Shown: positions 1 through 7,310 of the stretch, in pieces
How the letters are laid out: every line of letters begins with the position of its first letter
Position numbering within the stretch: the first letter of the stretch is position 1
Assembly (NCBI GenBank): GCA_041595355.1
Contig: JBFHKO010000042.1
Span: 1 to 14,384 of the forward strand
Length of the DNA stretch: 14,384 nucleotides
From: JBFHKO01 sp041595355
GTDB taxonomy: Bacteria; Pseudomonadota; Gammaproteobacteria; Enterobacterales; Aeromonadaceae
Direction: 5' to 3'
Notes under the pieces: generated by a model
What the model was told of the DNA's origin: nothing
The model's database searches: none
What the model saw: the letters and a program-made list of their open reading frames with translations, nothing else
Made by a program: the position numbers and the translations under genes

Positions 1-1
1 G

Positions 2-799
2 AGTCCCTGGCATCCCGCCCGGGCGGATGCCCATATTTACCAGACACTGCTGCGCGATGCCCGTCAGCGCTACCCGGACGTCAGCTTCAGGTTGCAGCGG
101 CGCGCGCAATCGTGGCAACTGGAATTCATGGCTTCGACACAGGCGCAACTGCAGGCGGTCCGCCAGTGGCTGGCCCCGCAGCGCCAGCGGCGGCTGGACG
201 ACTATCTGCGGCAGCACTATTTCATGTCACGCCCGGATAGCGCCGGGGCAGCGTGGATCCAGATTGATTACAGCCGCCTGATCCAGGCACTCAGCCCGGA
301 GATGACACCGCTGGCCGGCATCATAGTAGATCAGCCCCGGGGCGCGCCGGCCCGCACTGACACGGCCGGCATGCGTCATAACCTGGCTCTGCTGCTGGAC
401 TTCGTGCAATCCATTCCCTACCGAACCGGGGAAAGCGCCGGCCCCCAGGCGGGACTGGGCTTCCTGTTGCCCCGCGAGTTGCTGGCCCAAAACGGCGGGG
501 ATTGCGACAGCAAGGTGGTGTTGCTGGCGAGCCTGGTGCGCGGCCTCTATCCACAACTGCCGGTGAACCTGCTGCTGGTACCGGAGCATGCCCTGCTCGG
601 CGTGGCGCTGCCGCCACACGCCGGCGACGACACCCTGATGCTGGCCGGCAAACCACTGTTGTTGCTGGAGCCCGCCGGGCCCGCCACCTTGCCGCCCGGG
701 CAGCTGGGCGAGCAGAGTCGCCGCCACCTGGCGGCCGGCCACTACAGCCATCAGGCGGTGCCGCCATCTGGCATTAGCCATGAAAGGCCAATACAATGA
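2..799 (+). CDS. Transglutaminase-like protein, 5'-truncated by window edge
   Basis: The reading frame is open from the second base of the window to a TGA at 797-799, so only the last 265 codons are visible and the true start lies upstream. The segment NGGDCDSK, with its Cys codon at 503-505, followed about 29 residues later by PEHALLGV, with its His codon at 590-592, looks like the Cys-His pair of the transglutaminase/cysteine-protease fold. LLLLEPAGP, about 26 residues further on, fits the third catalytic strand, with Glu where Asp is usual. No membrane segment is evident in the visible part. Substrate and biological role are unknown. It ends 101 bp before thiB and I see no functional tie to thiamine uptake. 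The fold call rests on motif recognition only; the gene itself is well supported by its long open frame and codon use. Confidence 0.72.
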   Translation, partial: SPWHPARADAHIYQTLLRDARQRYPDVSFRLQRRAQSWQLEFMASTQAQLQAVRQWLAPQRQRRLDDYLRQHYFMSRPDSAGAAWIQIDYSRLIQALSPEMTPLAGIIVDQPRGAPARTDTAGMRHNLALLLDFVQSIPYRTGESAGPQAGLGFLLPRELLAQNGGDCDSKVVLLASLVRGLYPQLPVNLLLVPEHALLGVALPPHAGDDTLMLAGKPLLLLEPAGPATLPPGQLGEQSRRHLAAGHYSHQAVPPSGISHERPIQ

Positions 800-900
800 A
801 GATGTTGCTCGCCCAGGCGGGCAGATGCCCCCGCCGATGGCCATTCCCGAGCCCTGCGGCCTCATGACGCTCGCCGTCACTCTCATCCAAGGAGCCTCAC

Positions 901-1887
901 ATGCGTCGACTCACCTCACTGCTGCTGGCCGGCCTGCTGGCATCACCGGTCTGGGCCGCCGGTGACACCCTCACCGTCTACACCTACAGCTCCTTTGCCT
1001 CCGACTGGGGCCCGGGGCCCAAGGTCGAGGAGGCCTTCGAAGCCCGCTGCGACTGTGATCTGAAATTCGTTGCCCTGGACGACGGCGTCGCCATCCTCAA
1101 TCGCCTGAAGTTGGAGGGCAAGCACAGCAAGGCCGATCTGGTCATCGGCATGGATGACGGCATGCTGGCCGAGGCCCGGGCCAGCGGCCTGTTCGCCCCC
1201 CATGAGGTGAGCCTCGCGCCCCTGAGCCTGCCGGGTGGCTGGCAGGATGCCACCTTCCTGCCCTTCGACTACGGCTACTTTGCCTTTGTCTACGACAGCC
1301 GTCACCTCAGCACGCCGCCCAAGAGCCTCAAGGAACTGGTGGCAAGGCAGGATCTGCGGGTCCTCTACCAGGATCCGCGGACCAGCACCCCGGGCCAGGG
1401 GCTGCTGCTGTGGATGAAGGCGGTCTTCGGCAAAGAGGCTCCCGCCGCCTGGCGCCAGCTGGCCGGCCACACCGTCAGCGTGACCAAGGGGTGGAGCGAG
1501 GCCTACGGCATGTTCCTCGATGGCCAGGCCGACCTGGTGCTCTCCTACACCAGCTCGCCGGCCTACCACCGCATCGCCGAGCAGAAACAGCAGTACCGGG
1601 CCGCCCAGTTCGACGAGGGCCATTACCGTCAGGTCGAGGTGGCGGCACGCCTGAAGAGCGCCCGCCAGCCCGAACTGGCCCGGCAATTCATGCAGTTCAT
1701 GCTGAGCGATGAGTTCCAGCAGCTGATCCCCACCGGCAACTGGATGTATCCCGTCACCCGGGTGCCGCTGCCCGCCGGCTTCAATCAGGATGAACTGCCC
1801 GCCAGGACATTGAGCCTCTCCGAGTCCGCCATCGCCCGGGATCGCAAGAGCTGGGTGCAAGAGTGGCTGCAGGCCGTCAGCCGTTAA
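901..1887 (+). CDS. thiB: Thiamine/TPP ABC transporter, periplasmic binding protein ThiB (TbpA)
   Basis: This is the periplasmic receptor that captures thiamine, thiamine phosphate and thiamine pyrophosphate for the ThiPQ importer. The 328-residue length matches the E. coli protein (about 327). The N-terminus is a signal peptide: basic MRR, a Leu/Ala-rich core, and likely cleavage after residue 19 or 20 (VWAA). Family hallmarks are LTVYTYSSFASDWGPGP just after the signal, FDYGYFAFVYD, YQDPRTSTPG, VTKGWSEAYG, LVLSYTSSPAYH and IPTGNWMYPV near the C-terminus. All of these match E. coli TbpA closely, as I recall it. The start is supported by AAGGAG at 889-894, six bases before the ATG. It is the first gene of thiBPQ; thiP follows four bases after the stop. 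No TPP riboswitch could be recognised in the 101 bp upstream. Confidence 0.96.
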   Translation: MRRLTSLLLAGLLASPVWAAGDTLTVYTYSSFASDWGPGPKVEEAFEARCDCDLKFVALDDGVAILNRLKLEGKHSKADLVIGMDDGMLAEARASGLFAPHEVSLAPLSLPGGWQDATFLPFDYGYFAFVYDSRHLSTPPKSLKELVARQDLRVLYQDPRTSTPGQGLLLWMKAVFGKEAPAAWRQLAGHTVSVTKGWSEAYGMFLDGQADLVLSYTSSPAYHRIAEQKQQYRAAQFDEGHYRQVEVAARLKSARQPELARQFMQFMLSDEFQQLIPTGNWMYPVTRVPLPAGFNQDELPARTLSLSESAIARDRKSWVQEWLQAVSR

Positions 1888-1891
1888 GCCG

Positions 1892-3490
1892 ATGCCACGC
1901 CGCTACTGGTGGTTGCCGGGCGCCCTGACCGGCGCCCTGCTGCTGGGGGTGGCGGGCGGGCCTCTGCTGGCCCTGCTGAGTCATACGCCGCTCTCCCGGG
2001 GCACCCTGTGGCAGGATCCCTACCTGCAACGGGTGCTCTGGTTCAGCCTCGAGCAGGCACTGCTCTCTACCCTGCTGAGTCTGGCGCTGGCCCTGCCGGT
2101 GGCGCGCGCCCTGCACCGGCGCCGCTTCCCGGGCCGCGCACTGCTGCTGCAACTGTTCAGCCTCTCCCAGGTGCTACCGGTGCTCATCGCCCTGTTCGGG
2201 CTGGTGGCGGTGCATGGCTACGGCGGCTGGATCCAGCAGGCAGGCCAGCACCTCGGCCTGACCCTGCCGGCCTACCTGTTCGGCCTGCCCGGCATACTGC
2301 TGGCGCATGTTTTTTTCAACATGCCGCTGGCCGCCCGCTGGAGCCTGCATGCCCTGGAGCGCATTCCCGAGGCCAACTGGCGGCTGGCCAGCCAGCTGGG
2401 GCTTTCCAACCACCAACTGTTCCGCCTGCTGGAGTGGCCAAGCCTGAGACCCCAGTTACCGGCGCTGATAAGCCTCATCTTCATGCTCTGCTTCACCAGC
2501 TTCACCACCATCATGGCCCTGGGTGGCGGCCCCCGCTCCACGACCCTGGAGGTGGCCATCTACCAGGCGCTGCGCTTCGATTTCGATCTGGGCACGGCGG
2601 GGCGGCTGGCGCTGTGGCAACTGCTGCTCTCCGGCGGCGTGCTGCTGCTGCACCCGCGCCGCGCCGCCGCCAGCCCCGAAGTACCGCCGGAGCCACACCC
2701 CGGCCTGCGGCCGGATCGCCACGCCATCAGCGCCCGCCTCGAAGATGCCTGCAGCCTGACTTTGGCTCTGGGCCTCTTCCTGCCGCCGCTACTGGCCATC
2801 CTGATAAGCGGTCTGACGCCCCGCCTGCTGGAGAGCCTGCAGGCACCGCTGCTGTGGCACAGCACCCTGACATCGCTCGGTATCAGCCTGGCCGCGGCCA
2901 GCCTGGCACTGCTGCTGAGCCTGGCGCTGCTGCTGACATGCCGTCACCTGCGACTGCGACGCGAACAACCCCTGGCGGCCGGCGTCCTGGAGTCCCTGGG
3001 CTCGCTGATCCTGCTGCTGCCCACCCTGGTGCTGGCCACCGGCCTGTTCATCCTGCTGCAACCGGTGGCCGATGTGTTCGCGCTGGGTTGGTATCTGGTG
3101 GTGCTGCTGAATGCCCTGGCGGCCCTGCCCTACAGCCTGCGGACCCTGAGCCAGCCCATGCAGCTGGTGGCCCGCCAGTATGATCGCCTGGCCGACGGCC
3201 TGGGACTGCAGGGCTGGGCTCGCTGGCGCTGGCTGGAGTGGCCGCTGCTGCGCCGGCCTCTGGGGCGCGCCTTCGGGCTGGCCATGATCTTTTCCCTCGG
3301 GGATCTGGGCGCCGTGGCGATGTTCGGCAGCGAGGATCTCAAGACCCTGCCCTGGCTGCTGTTCCAGCAGCTGGGCAGTTACCGGCTGCAAGAGGCGGCG
3401 GCCACGGCGCTGCTGTTGCTGCTGCTCAGCCTGGCCTTGCTGTGGCTCACCGAAAAAGGCATAGGAGGCAAGAATGCTGGCACTGGATGA
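1892..3490 (+). CDS. thiP: Thiamine/TPP ABC transporter, permease ThiP
   Basis: This is the inner-membrane channel of the thiamine importer. The 532 residues (E. coli ThiP is about 536) form a fused double permease: two homologous halves, each a set of Leu-rich membrane spans with one cytoplasmic EAA coupling loop. The first loop is at about residues 155-187 (ERIPEANWRLASQLGLS, then EWPSLRP). The second is at about 424-458 (YDRLADGLGLQGWARWRW, then EWPLLRRP). These loops dock on the ThiQ ATPase dimer. A hydrophilic stretch near residues 255-283 separates the halves. The ATG lies four bases after the thiB stop with no good Shine-Dalgarno, which points to translational coupling. The 3' end overlaps thiQ by 17 bp. 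Assignment rests on the fold layout and its place between thiB and thiQ. Confidence 0.94.
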   Translation: MPRRYWWLPGALTGALLLGVAGGPLLALLSHTPLSRGTLWQDPYLQRVLWFSLEQALLSTLLSLALALPVARALHRRRFPGRALLLQLFSLSQVLPVLIALFGLVAVHGYGGWIQQAGQHLGLTLPAYLFGLPGILLAHVFFNMPLAARWSLHALERIPEANWRLASQLGLSNHQLFRLLEWPSLRPQLPALISLIFMLCFTSFTTIMALGGGPRSTTLEVAIYQALRFDFDLGTAGRLALWQLLLSGGVLLLHPRRAAASPEVPPEPHPGLRPDRHAISARLEDACSLTLALGLFLPPLLAILISGLTPRLLESLQAPLLWHSTLTSLGISLAAASLALLLSLALLLTCRHLRLRREQPLAAGVLESLGSLILLLPTLVLATGLFILLQPVADVFALGWYLVVLLNALAALPYSLRTLSQPMQLVARQYDRLADGLGLQGWARWRWLEWPLLRRPLGRAFGLAMIFSLGDLGAVAMFGSEDLKTLPWLLFQQLGSYRLQEAAATALLLLLLSLALLWLTEKGIGGKNAGTG

Positions 3491-4205
3491 CCTGCGCTAC
3501 CAGGTCCCCGGCATGGCGTTTCGCTTTACGCTGCGGCTGGAGCGCGGCGAGATACTGGTGCTGCTGGGACCCAGCGGCGCCGGCAAGTCCACCCTGCTCA
3601 GCCTGCTGGCGGGGTTTCTGCCCCCCGCTGGCGGCAGCCTGCACCTCGACGGCCAGGATCTGCTGGGACTGCCGCCGGCGAGACGCCCCTTCACCAGCCT
3701 GTTCCAGAGCAACAACCTGTTCCTGCACCTGACGGTGTACCAGAACATCGCCCTGGGGCTGGACCCCGGCCTGCGTCTGACGCCAGCGCAGCGCCAGCGG
3801 ATCGACACGGCCGCGCGGCGCCTGGGCATCGGTGACTACCTGACGCGCCTGCCCGGCCAGCTCTCCGGCGGCCAGCAGCAGCGGGTGGCCCTGGCGCGCT
3901 GCCTGGTGCGCCAGCAACCCTTCCTGCTGCTGGATGAACCCTTCTCGGCGCTGGATCCGGCCCTGCGCCGGGAGATGCTGGCGGAGGTGCGTCAGCTGGC
4001 ACGCGAGCAGCACATCGGCGTGCTGCTTATCTCCCACCATCCCGAGGATGCACGCCTGATCGCCGACCGGCTGGCCTTCCTGGAGCAGGGAGAGATCCGC
4101 TTCGTGGCCGGGCTGGAGGCGCTGGAGCACCCGCCCACCGACGGCATGGCCCGCTATCTGGGGCAGGCCATGCCGGTCAAGACGCACCAGGATGCGCCGG
4201 GTTAG
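3474..4205 (+). CDS. thiQ: Thiamine/TPP ABC transporter, ATP-binding protein ThiQ
   Basis: This is the ATPase that powers thiamine import with ThiB and ThiP. All ABC motifs are intact in the 243-residue protein: Walker A GPSGAGKS at 32-39, Q-loop Gln78 (LFQSNNLF), signature LSGGQQQR from 130, Walker B LLLDE at 151-155, D-loop SALD at 158-161 and the switch His at 188 (ISHHPEDA). The start codon has a strong AGGAGG at 3463-3468, five bases upstream, located inside the end of thiP. The gene therefore overlaps thiP by 17 bp and is surely co-transcribed with it. Its TAG stop overlaps the stop codon of the convergent PhoH-family gene by four bases, leaving no space for a terminator between them. 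Confidence 0.95.
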   Translation: MLALDDLRYQVPGMAFRFTLRLERGEILVLLGPSGAGKSTLLSLLAGFLPPAGGSLHLDGQDLLGLPPARRPFTSLFQSNNLFLHLTVYQNIALGLDPGLRLTPAQRQRIDTAARRLGIGDYLTRLPGQLSGGQQQRVALARCLVRQQPFLLLDEPFSALDPALRREMLAEVRQLAREQHIGVLLISHHPEDARLIADRLAFLEQGEIRFVAGLEALEHPPTDGMARYLGQAMPVKTHQDAPG

Positions 4206-5581
4206 AGATTTTCCTCGGCAAAGGAGGCCAGGCGGCTGCGCAACACCCCGTTCAGATACACATTGGCGCTGCCGTCGAACTCCTTGAAGCGCTCCACTAT
4301 GTAGGTGAGCCCCGAGGTGACCGCGGTCAGGTAATTGGAGTCGATCTGGGCCAGGTTACCGGAGCAGACCAGCTTGGTACCCTCGCCGCAGCGGGTGATG
4401 ATGGTCTTGAGCTGGGAGGCGGTCAGATTCTGGCACTCGTCCAGCAGCACGAAGGTGTTCTGCAGGCTGCGTCCGCGCATGAAATTGACCGACTTGAACT
4501 GGATGTTGGCCTTCTCCATGATGTAGTGCATGGAGCCCTCCTTGCTCTCGTCATGCTTGTGCAGCACTTCGAGGGTATCGGTGACCGCCGCCAGCCAGGG
4601 CAGCATTTTTTCCTCTTCGGTACCGGGCAGAAAGCCGATGCTCTCGGCAATTTCCGGCGTGTTGCGGGTGACGATGATACGTTCATAGATGCCGCGCTCT
4701 ATGACCAGCTCCAGCGCCGCCGCCATGGCCAGCAGGGTCTTGCCGCAACCGGCGGGACCGGTCAGGATCACCAAATCCAGGGTCGGATCCAGCAGCGCAT
4801 CCAGCGCCATGGCCTGATAGACATTCTTGGGGTGCACCCCCCAGGCATGGCGTGCCATCAACCGTTCACGACCGATATCCTTGATCTGTATCCGCTTGCC
4901 ATCGCGGGCGATCACCCGGGCGGCAAAGGTGTCCGAGTCGTCCACCAGATACTGATGCAGGTGCGCCTCGGGCAACAGGTCGGCATCAATCCAGTGCACG
5001 ACATCCCGCCCCTGGCTGAGGCTCTCGCACTCGCCCACCCCATCCCAGAACTGCCCGGGCAGATTCTGGAATCCCTTGGCCAGCAGGCGAATGTCGTCGA
5101 TGAGCTGGTCGGTGCGGTAATCCTCCACATGCTGCAGGCCGGCACCCTTGGCCTTGAGGCGCATGTTGATGTCCTTGGTCACCAGCACCACCTCCTGCGA
5201 TCGGGTTTTCTGCAGGTAGAGGGCGGCATTGATGATGCGGTTGTCATTCTCCTTGTTGGTGAACACCTCTTCGCCATCGGGCAGATGGTGATCGGCAAAA
5301 ATGCTGACATGTCCCGAACAGGTGGCACCGGCCCTGCCCGCCAGGCCGACCCCGGCGGCGATCTGCTCCGGCGTGGCATCGCGGAATAGATCCTCCAGGG
5401 TGCGGATGGCGACCCGCGCCTCACGGCTGACGTCTTTCTGGCGATCCTTGATGTTATCCAGCTCCTCGAGCACCGTCATGGGCACCATGACGTCGTGCTC
5501 CTCGAAGGAGTAGATGGCGAGAGGTTCGTGGAGCAACACGTTGGTATCGAGGATGAACAGCTTGCGAGCATCGTGGTCCAT
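4202..5581 (-). CDS. PIN domain-PhoH family ATPase (PhoH2/YlaK type)
   Basis: This 459-residue cytoplasmic protein has an N-terminal PIN nuclease domain (about 5-150) joined to a C-terminal PhoH P-loop ATPase domain (about 245-450). Candidate PIN acidic residues are Asp12 (LDTNVL), Glu40 (VLEELD), Asp113 (END) and Asp137 (TKDINM). The ATPase has Walker A GPAGCGKT at 275-282 and Walker B VLLDECQN at 378-385. Family knowledge: PhoH2-type proteins of this architecture have been described as RNA helicase/ribonucleases, so an RNA-processing role is the best inference. The cellular target is unknown. The ATG at 5581 has AAGGAG seven bases upstream. It stands alone, with a 288-bp gap behind it and thiQ converging on its 3' end. 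It is not the short PhoH made by the ybeY-linked gene. Confidence 0.93.
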   Translation of the reverse strand: MDHDARKLFILDTNVLLHEPLAIYSFEEHDVMVPMTVLEELDNIKDRQKDVSREARVAIRTLEDLFRDATPEQIAAGVGLAGRAGATCSGHVSIFADHHLPDGEEVFTNKENDNRIINAALYLQKTRSQEVVLVTKDINMRLKAKGAGLQHVEDYRTDQLIDDIRLLAKGFQNLPGQFWDGVGECESLSQGRDVVHWIDADLLPEAHLHQYLVDDSDTFAARVIARDGKRIQIKDIGRERLMARHAWGVHPKNVYQAMALDALLDPTLDLVILTGPAGCGKTLLAMAAALELVIERGIYERIIVTRNTPEIAESIGFLPGTEEEKMLPWLAAVTDTLEVLHKHDESKEGSMHYIMEKANIQFKSVNFMRGRSLQNTFVLLDECQNLTASQLKTIITRCGEGTKLVCSGNLAQIDSNYLTAVTSGLTYIVERFKEFDGSANVYLNGVLRSRLASFAEENL

Positions 5582-5613
5582 AGGCAGTCTCCTTGCAGGA
5601 CGGGGATCCGAGC

Positions 5614-5638
5614 CATGACAGCGTCATGTCAATGACAG
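5614..5638 (-). promoter_or_regulatory. Repeated CTGTCAT motifs upstream of the PhoH-family gene
   Basis: On the minus strand CTGTCAT occurs twice, at 5638-5632 and 5621-5615, 17 bp start to start. The sites also lie in two overlapping inverted repeats: CATGAC-AGC-GTCATG (5614-5628) and TGTCA-A-TGACA (5627-5637). CTGTCAT is the half-site of the PhoB box, but a canonical Pho box repeats it every 11 bp, so this is not a standard site. It lies about 35-57 bp upstream of the start codon and could be an operator for an unidentified regulator. The repeats are plain; the function is a guess. Confidence 0.25.
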
Positions 5639-5797
5639 CACCAGCAGAGGGTGAAACCCTGCCTTAACCCTACGCCTCCCAACTGCGGGCCACAACATCC
5701 GCACTGTCCAGTCGCGGGGCCACTTCAAGAAAAAATGTTTTTACTCAGAGAGTTGGATTAATTTTCAACCAGCCTGCACCGCCCGGATGACGACGAT

Positions 5798-5822
5798 GGG
5801 GCCGGCCGCAACGGCCAGCCCC
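5798..5822 (-). other. GC-rich hairpin in the gap between the DUF1523 and PhoH-family genes
   Basis: Arms at 5798-5808 and 5812-5822 pair over 11 bp with one G-U, and the loop is only 3 nt. It begins about 48 bp after the DUF1523 stop. No T-run follows on either strand, so it is not a textbook intrinsic terminator, though it could protect the mRNA end. The rest of the 288-bp gap (5582-5869) holds an AT-rich patch near 5730-5765 that may contain the PhoH gene promoter. I could not assign a well-spaced -35/-10 pair and see no gene there. Confidence 0.35.
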
Positions 5823-5869
5823 CCCTCGACTCGCCGCCGACTCCCTGCCGGAAGCCGTGCGGCGCCACA

Positions 5870-6394
5870 TCAGGCGTTCTGCCAGCCGCGACGCCAGCCC
5901 CAGAGTGCCAACCACCCCATGGCCCCGGCCCAGATAAGAAACCAGAACCAGCGCCAAAAACTGAAGGTGGACGCCTCAGGGCCATCCACTGTGTCGATGT
6001 CGGTGACATTGGGAAACCGGGAGAGCATGTTGATGCGCCAGCCATAGGAGGTGATGCGCGCCAGCCGCTTTTCGAACTCCATGGACTTGGCCTTGGCCTG
6101 CAGATCCGCCGAATTGAACTTGAAGTAGGGCGGCCAGCCCCAGCCAGTGTCCTCGTTGCGGAACACCCGTATCTTCTCGCCGGCCCGCTCTGTGTAGATG
6201 TAGTACACATCGGTGGTGGGGCCGTCCGCCGGATTATCCCGCCCTATGGGGCCATCCTTGTCCACCCGCTTGACCTCCACCCCGGTGATGCTGACCAGGG
6301 TCTTTTCGGGCAGATAGTGATCCAGCCACAGCCCCGACACCAGCAACAACAGGGCATAGAGCCCCAGCATCATCTTCTTGAATATCTGTTTCAT
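5870..6394 (-). CDS. DUF1523 family membrane protein
   Basis: This 174-residue protein of unknown function matches DUF1523 as I recognise it: a central VYYIYTER, then FRNEDTGWGWPPYFKF and NSADLQAKA. It starts with a membrane segment (about residues 8-25, an uncleaved anchor or signal) and ends with a Trp-rich membrane segment (about 148-168) followed by a basic tail. The middle 120 residues probably face the periplasm. The N-terminal Lys residues and C-terminal Arg residues would both lie inside under the positive-inside rule. An AAGGAAGG tract lies about nine bases before the ATG. It appears monocistronic: the nrdJb terminator lies upstream and a 288-bp gap follows. No molecular role is known to me. 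Confidence 0.85.
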   Translation of the reverse strand: MKQIFKKMMLGLYALLLLVSGLWLDHYLPEKTLVSITGVEVKRVDKDGPIGRDNPADGPTTDVYYIYTERAGEKIRVFRNEDTGWGWPPYFKFNSADLQAKAKSMEFEKRLARITSYGWRINMLSRFPNVTDIDTVDGPEASTFSFWRWFWFLIWAGAMGWLALWGWRRGWQNA

Positions 6395-6429
6395 GCCATC
6401 GCCTTCCTTGCCCCCATGGATAGATCATC

Positions 6430-6457
6430 ACTATACCCGTTCAGCCCCCAGGCTGAA
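6430..6457 (-). promoter_or_regulatory. Possible promoter and operator of the DUF1523 gene
   Basis: On the minus strand TATAGT (6435-6430) is a good -10 candidate, 35 bp before the DUF1523 ATG. The matching -35 position has no clear consensus. Immediately upstream lies the inverted repeat TTCAGCC-N4-GGCTGAA (6440-6457), which covers the -35 to -10 spacer, a typical place for a repressor or activator site. The promoter would sit downstream of the nrdJb terminator, consistent with independent transcription. The regulator is unknown. Confidence 0.35.
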
Positions 6458-6524
6458 GGCCCGCAGGGATGATTTTTCTGCTGTGGCGAGAGAAGCCCGG
6501 GGCCTTGCCGCCCTGGCCGCACCG

Positions 6525-6552
6525 AAAAAAAACCGGAGCCCAAGGCTCCGGT
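6525..6552 (-). terminator. Intrinsic terminator after nrdJb
   Basis: On the minus strand the arm ACCGGAGCC (6552-6544), a 3-nt loop and GGCTCCGGT (6540-6532) form a perfect 9-bp GC-rich stem. It runs straight into eight T residues (6532-6525). It lies 28 bp past the nrdJb stop and is a textbook rho-independent terminator for the nrdJa-nrdJb transcript. Confidence 0.93.
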
Positions 6553-6579
6553 GTGTGCTCTCACTATGGCCGTCCGATC

Positions 6580-7251
6580 TCAACCGCACTTGGAATCGCC
6601 GCAATTGAGGCAGGTCAGGCAGCCATCTTTTTGCACCACGGCCTTGGCGTGGCACTTGTAGCAGAGGATGGCGGTGGCCGGGAAGCTGCTGACCTCGTCG
6701 GCGTCCGGACTCTGGACACTCAACTCGGCCTGCTTGTCGGCTAGGAACTGCTTCTGGTGCTCGTCGAGGCCGCTGTTCTTCAGCATGCCGATATCCCGCA
6801 GGTGCTGCTCGATGACGTTGCCGATTTCGGCGATCAGCGAGGGCACATACTTGCCCTTGTTCCAGTAGCCGCCGCGCGGGTCGAACACCGAGCGCAACTC
6901 CTCCACCAGGAAGGTGATGTCGCCACCCTTGCGGAACACCGCCGAGATGATGCGGGTCAGGGCCACTATCCACTGGTAGTGTTCCATGCTCTTGGAGTTG
7001 ATGAAGATCTCGAACGGACGCCGTATCTCGTAAGGCGTGCCCTCGTTCAGCACCATGTCGTTGATGGTGATGAACAGCGAGTGCTCGGAGATATGCTCCG
7101 GCGTCTTCAGCTTGTAGGTGGTGCCCATCAGCTTCTCCGGACGTTGCACCGTCTCGTGCATCTGCACGACGGTGGCGGCGGCCTGTTGTTCCTGCTCTTC
7201 CTTCGTCTTGACCTTGTAGGCGACGATCTTGCTTTCGATTTTCTTGACCAT
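6580..7251 (-). CDS. nrdJb: Class II ribonucleotide reductase, C-terminal subunit NrdJb
   Basis: This 223-residue protein corresponds to the C-terminal part of the B12-dependent ribonucleotide reductase, which in Pseudomonas aeruginosa is likewise a separate gene. Residues about 40-150 (RPEKLMGTTYKLKTPEH through RGGYWNKGKY) look like a TSCPD-type domain. The C-terminus carries six cysteines (C197, C200, C211, C214, C217, C222) in CYKC, CLTCLNC and SKCG, which suit a zinc-binding and redox tail that re-reduces the active-site disulfide of NrdJa. The NrdJa product lacks such a tail, so the two polypeptides are expected to work together. The ATG has only a weak Shine-Dalgarno. The gene lies 59 bp after nrdJa, separated by a hairpin, and is followed by a strong terminator. 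Confidence 0.9.
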   Translation of the reverse strand: MVKKIESKIVAYKVKTKEEQEQQAAATVVQMHETVQRPEKLMGTTYKLKTPEHISEHSLFITINDMVLNEGTPYEIRRPFEIFINSKSMEHYQWIVALTRIISAVFRKGGDITFLVEELRSVFDPRGGYWNKGKYVPSLIAEIGNVIEQHLRDIGMLKNSGLDEHQKQFLADKQAELSVQSPDADEVSSFPATAILCYKCHAKAVVQKDGCLTCLNCGDSKCG

Positions 7252-7277
7252 GTCAGCACTTCACTTTGTCTGTGAGG

Positions 7278-7302
7278 CCGTTCGCGACCAGGCCGCGAAC
7301 GG
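7278..7302 (-). other. Intercistronic hairpin between nrdJa and nrdJb
   Basis: Perfect 9-bp arms CCGTTCGCG (7278-7286) and CGCGAACGG (7294-7302) surround a 7-nt loop, beginning 8 bp after the nrdJa stop. There is no T-run on the minus strand, so it is not an obvious terminator. It could attenuate, stabilise or process the mRNA and so set the NrdJa:NrdJb ratio; that role is inference. Confidence 0.5.
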
Positions 7303-7310
7303 GGAGGCGA

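Noticed and set aside
796..867. A 23-codon frame overlapping the end of the transglutaminase-like gene (ATGA)
   Set aside because: No recognisable product, Pro/Arg-rich and very short; it could equally be chance.
1909..3183. Long alternative frames over thiP (424 codons in +, others in -)
   Set aside because: Pro/Ala/Gly-rich low-complexity products with no recognisable domains; thiP explains the region.
4526..5389. A 287-codon + strand frame opposite the PhoH-family gene
   Set aside because: It is antisense to intact PIN and P-loop motifs, with Gln/His/Gly-rich composition typical of a shadow frame.
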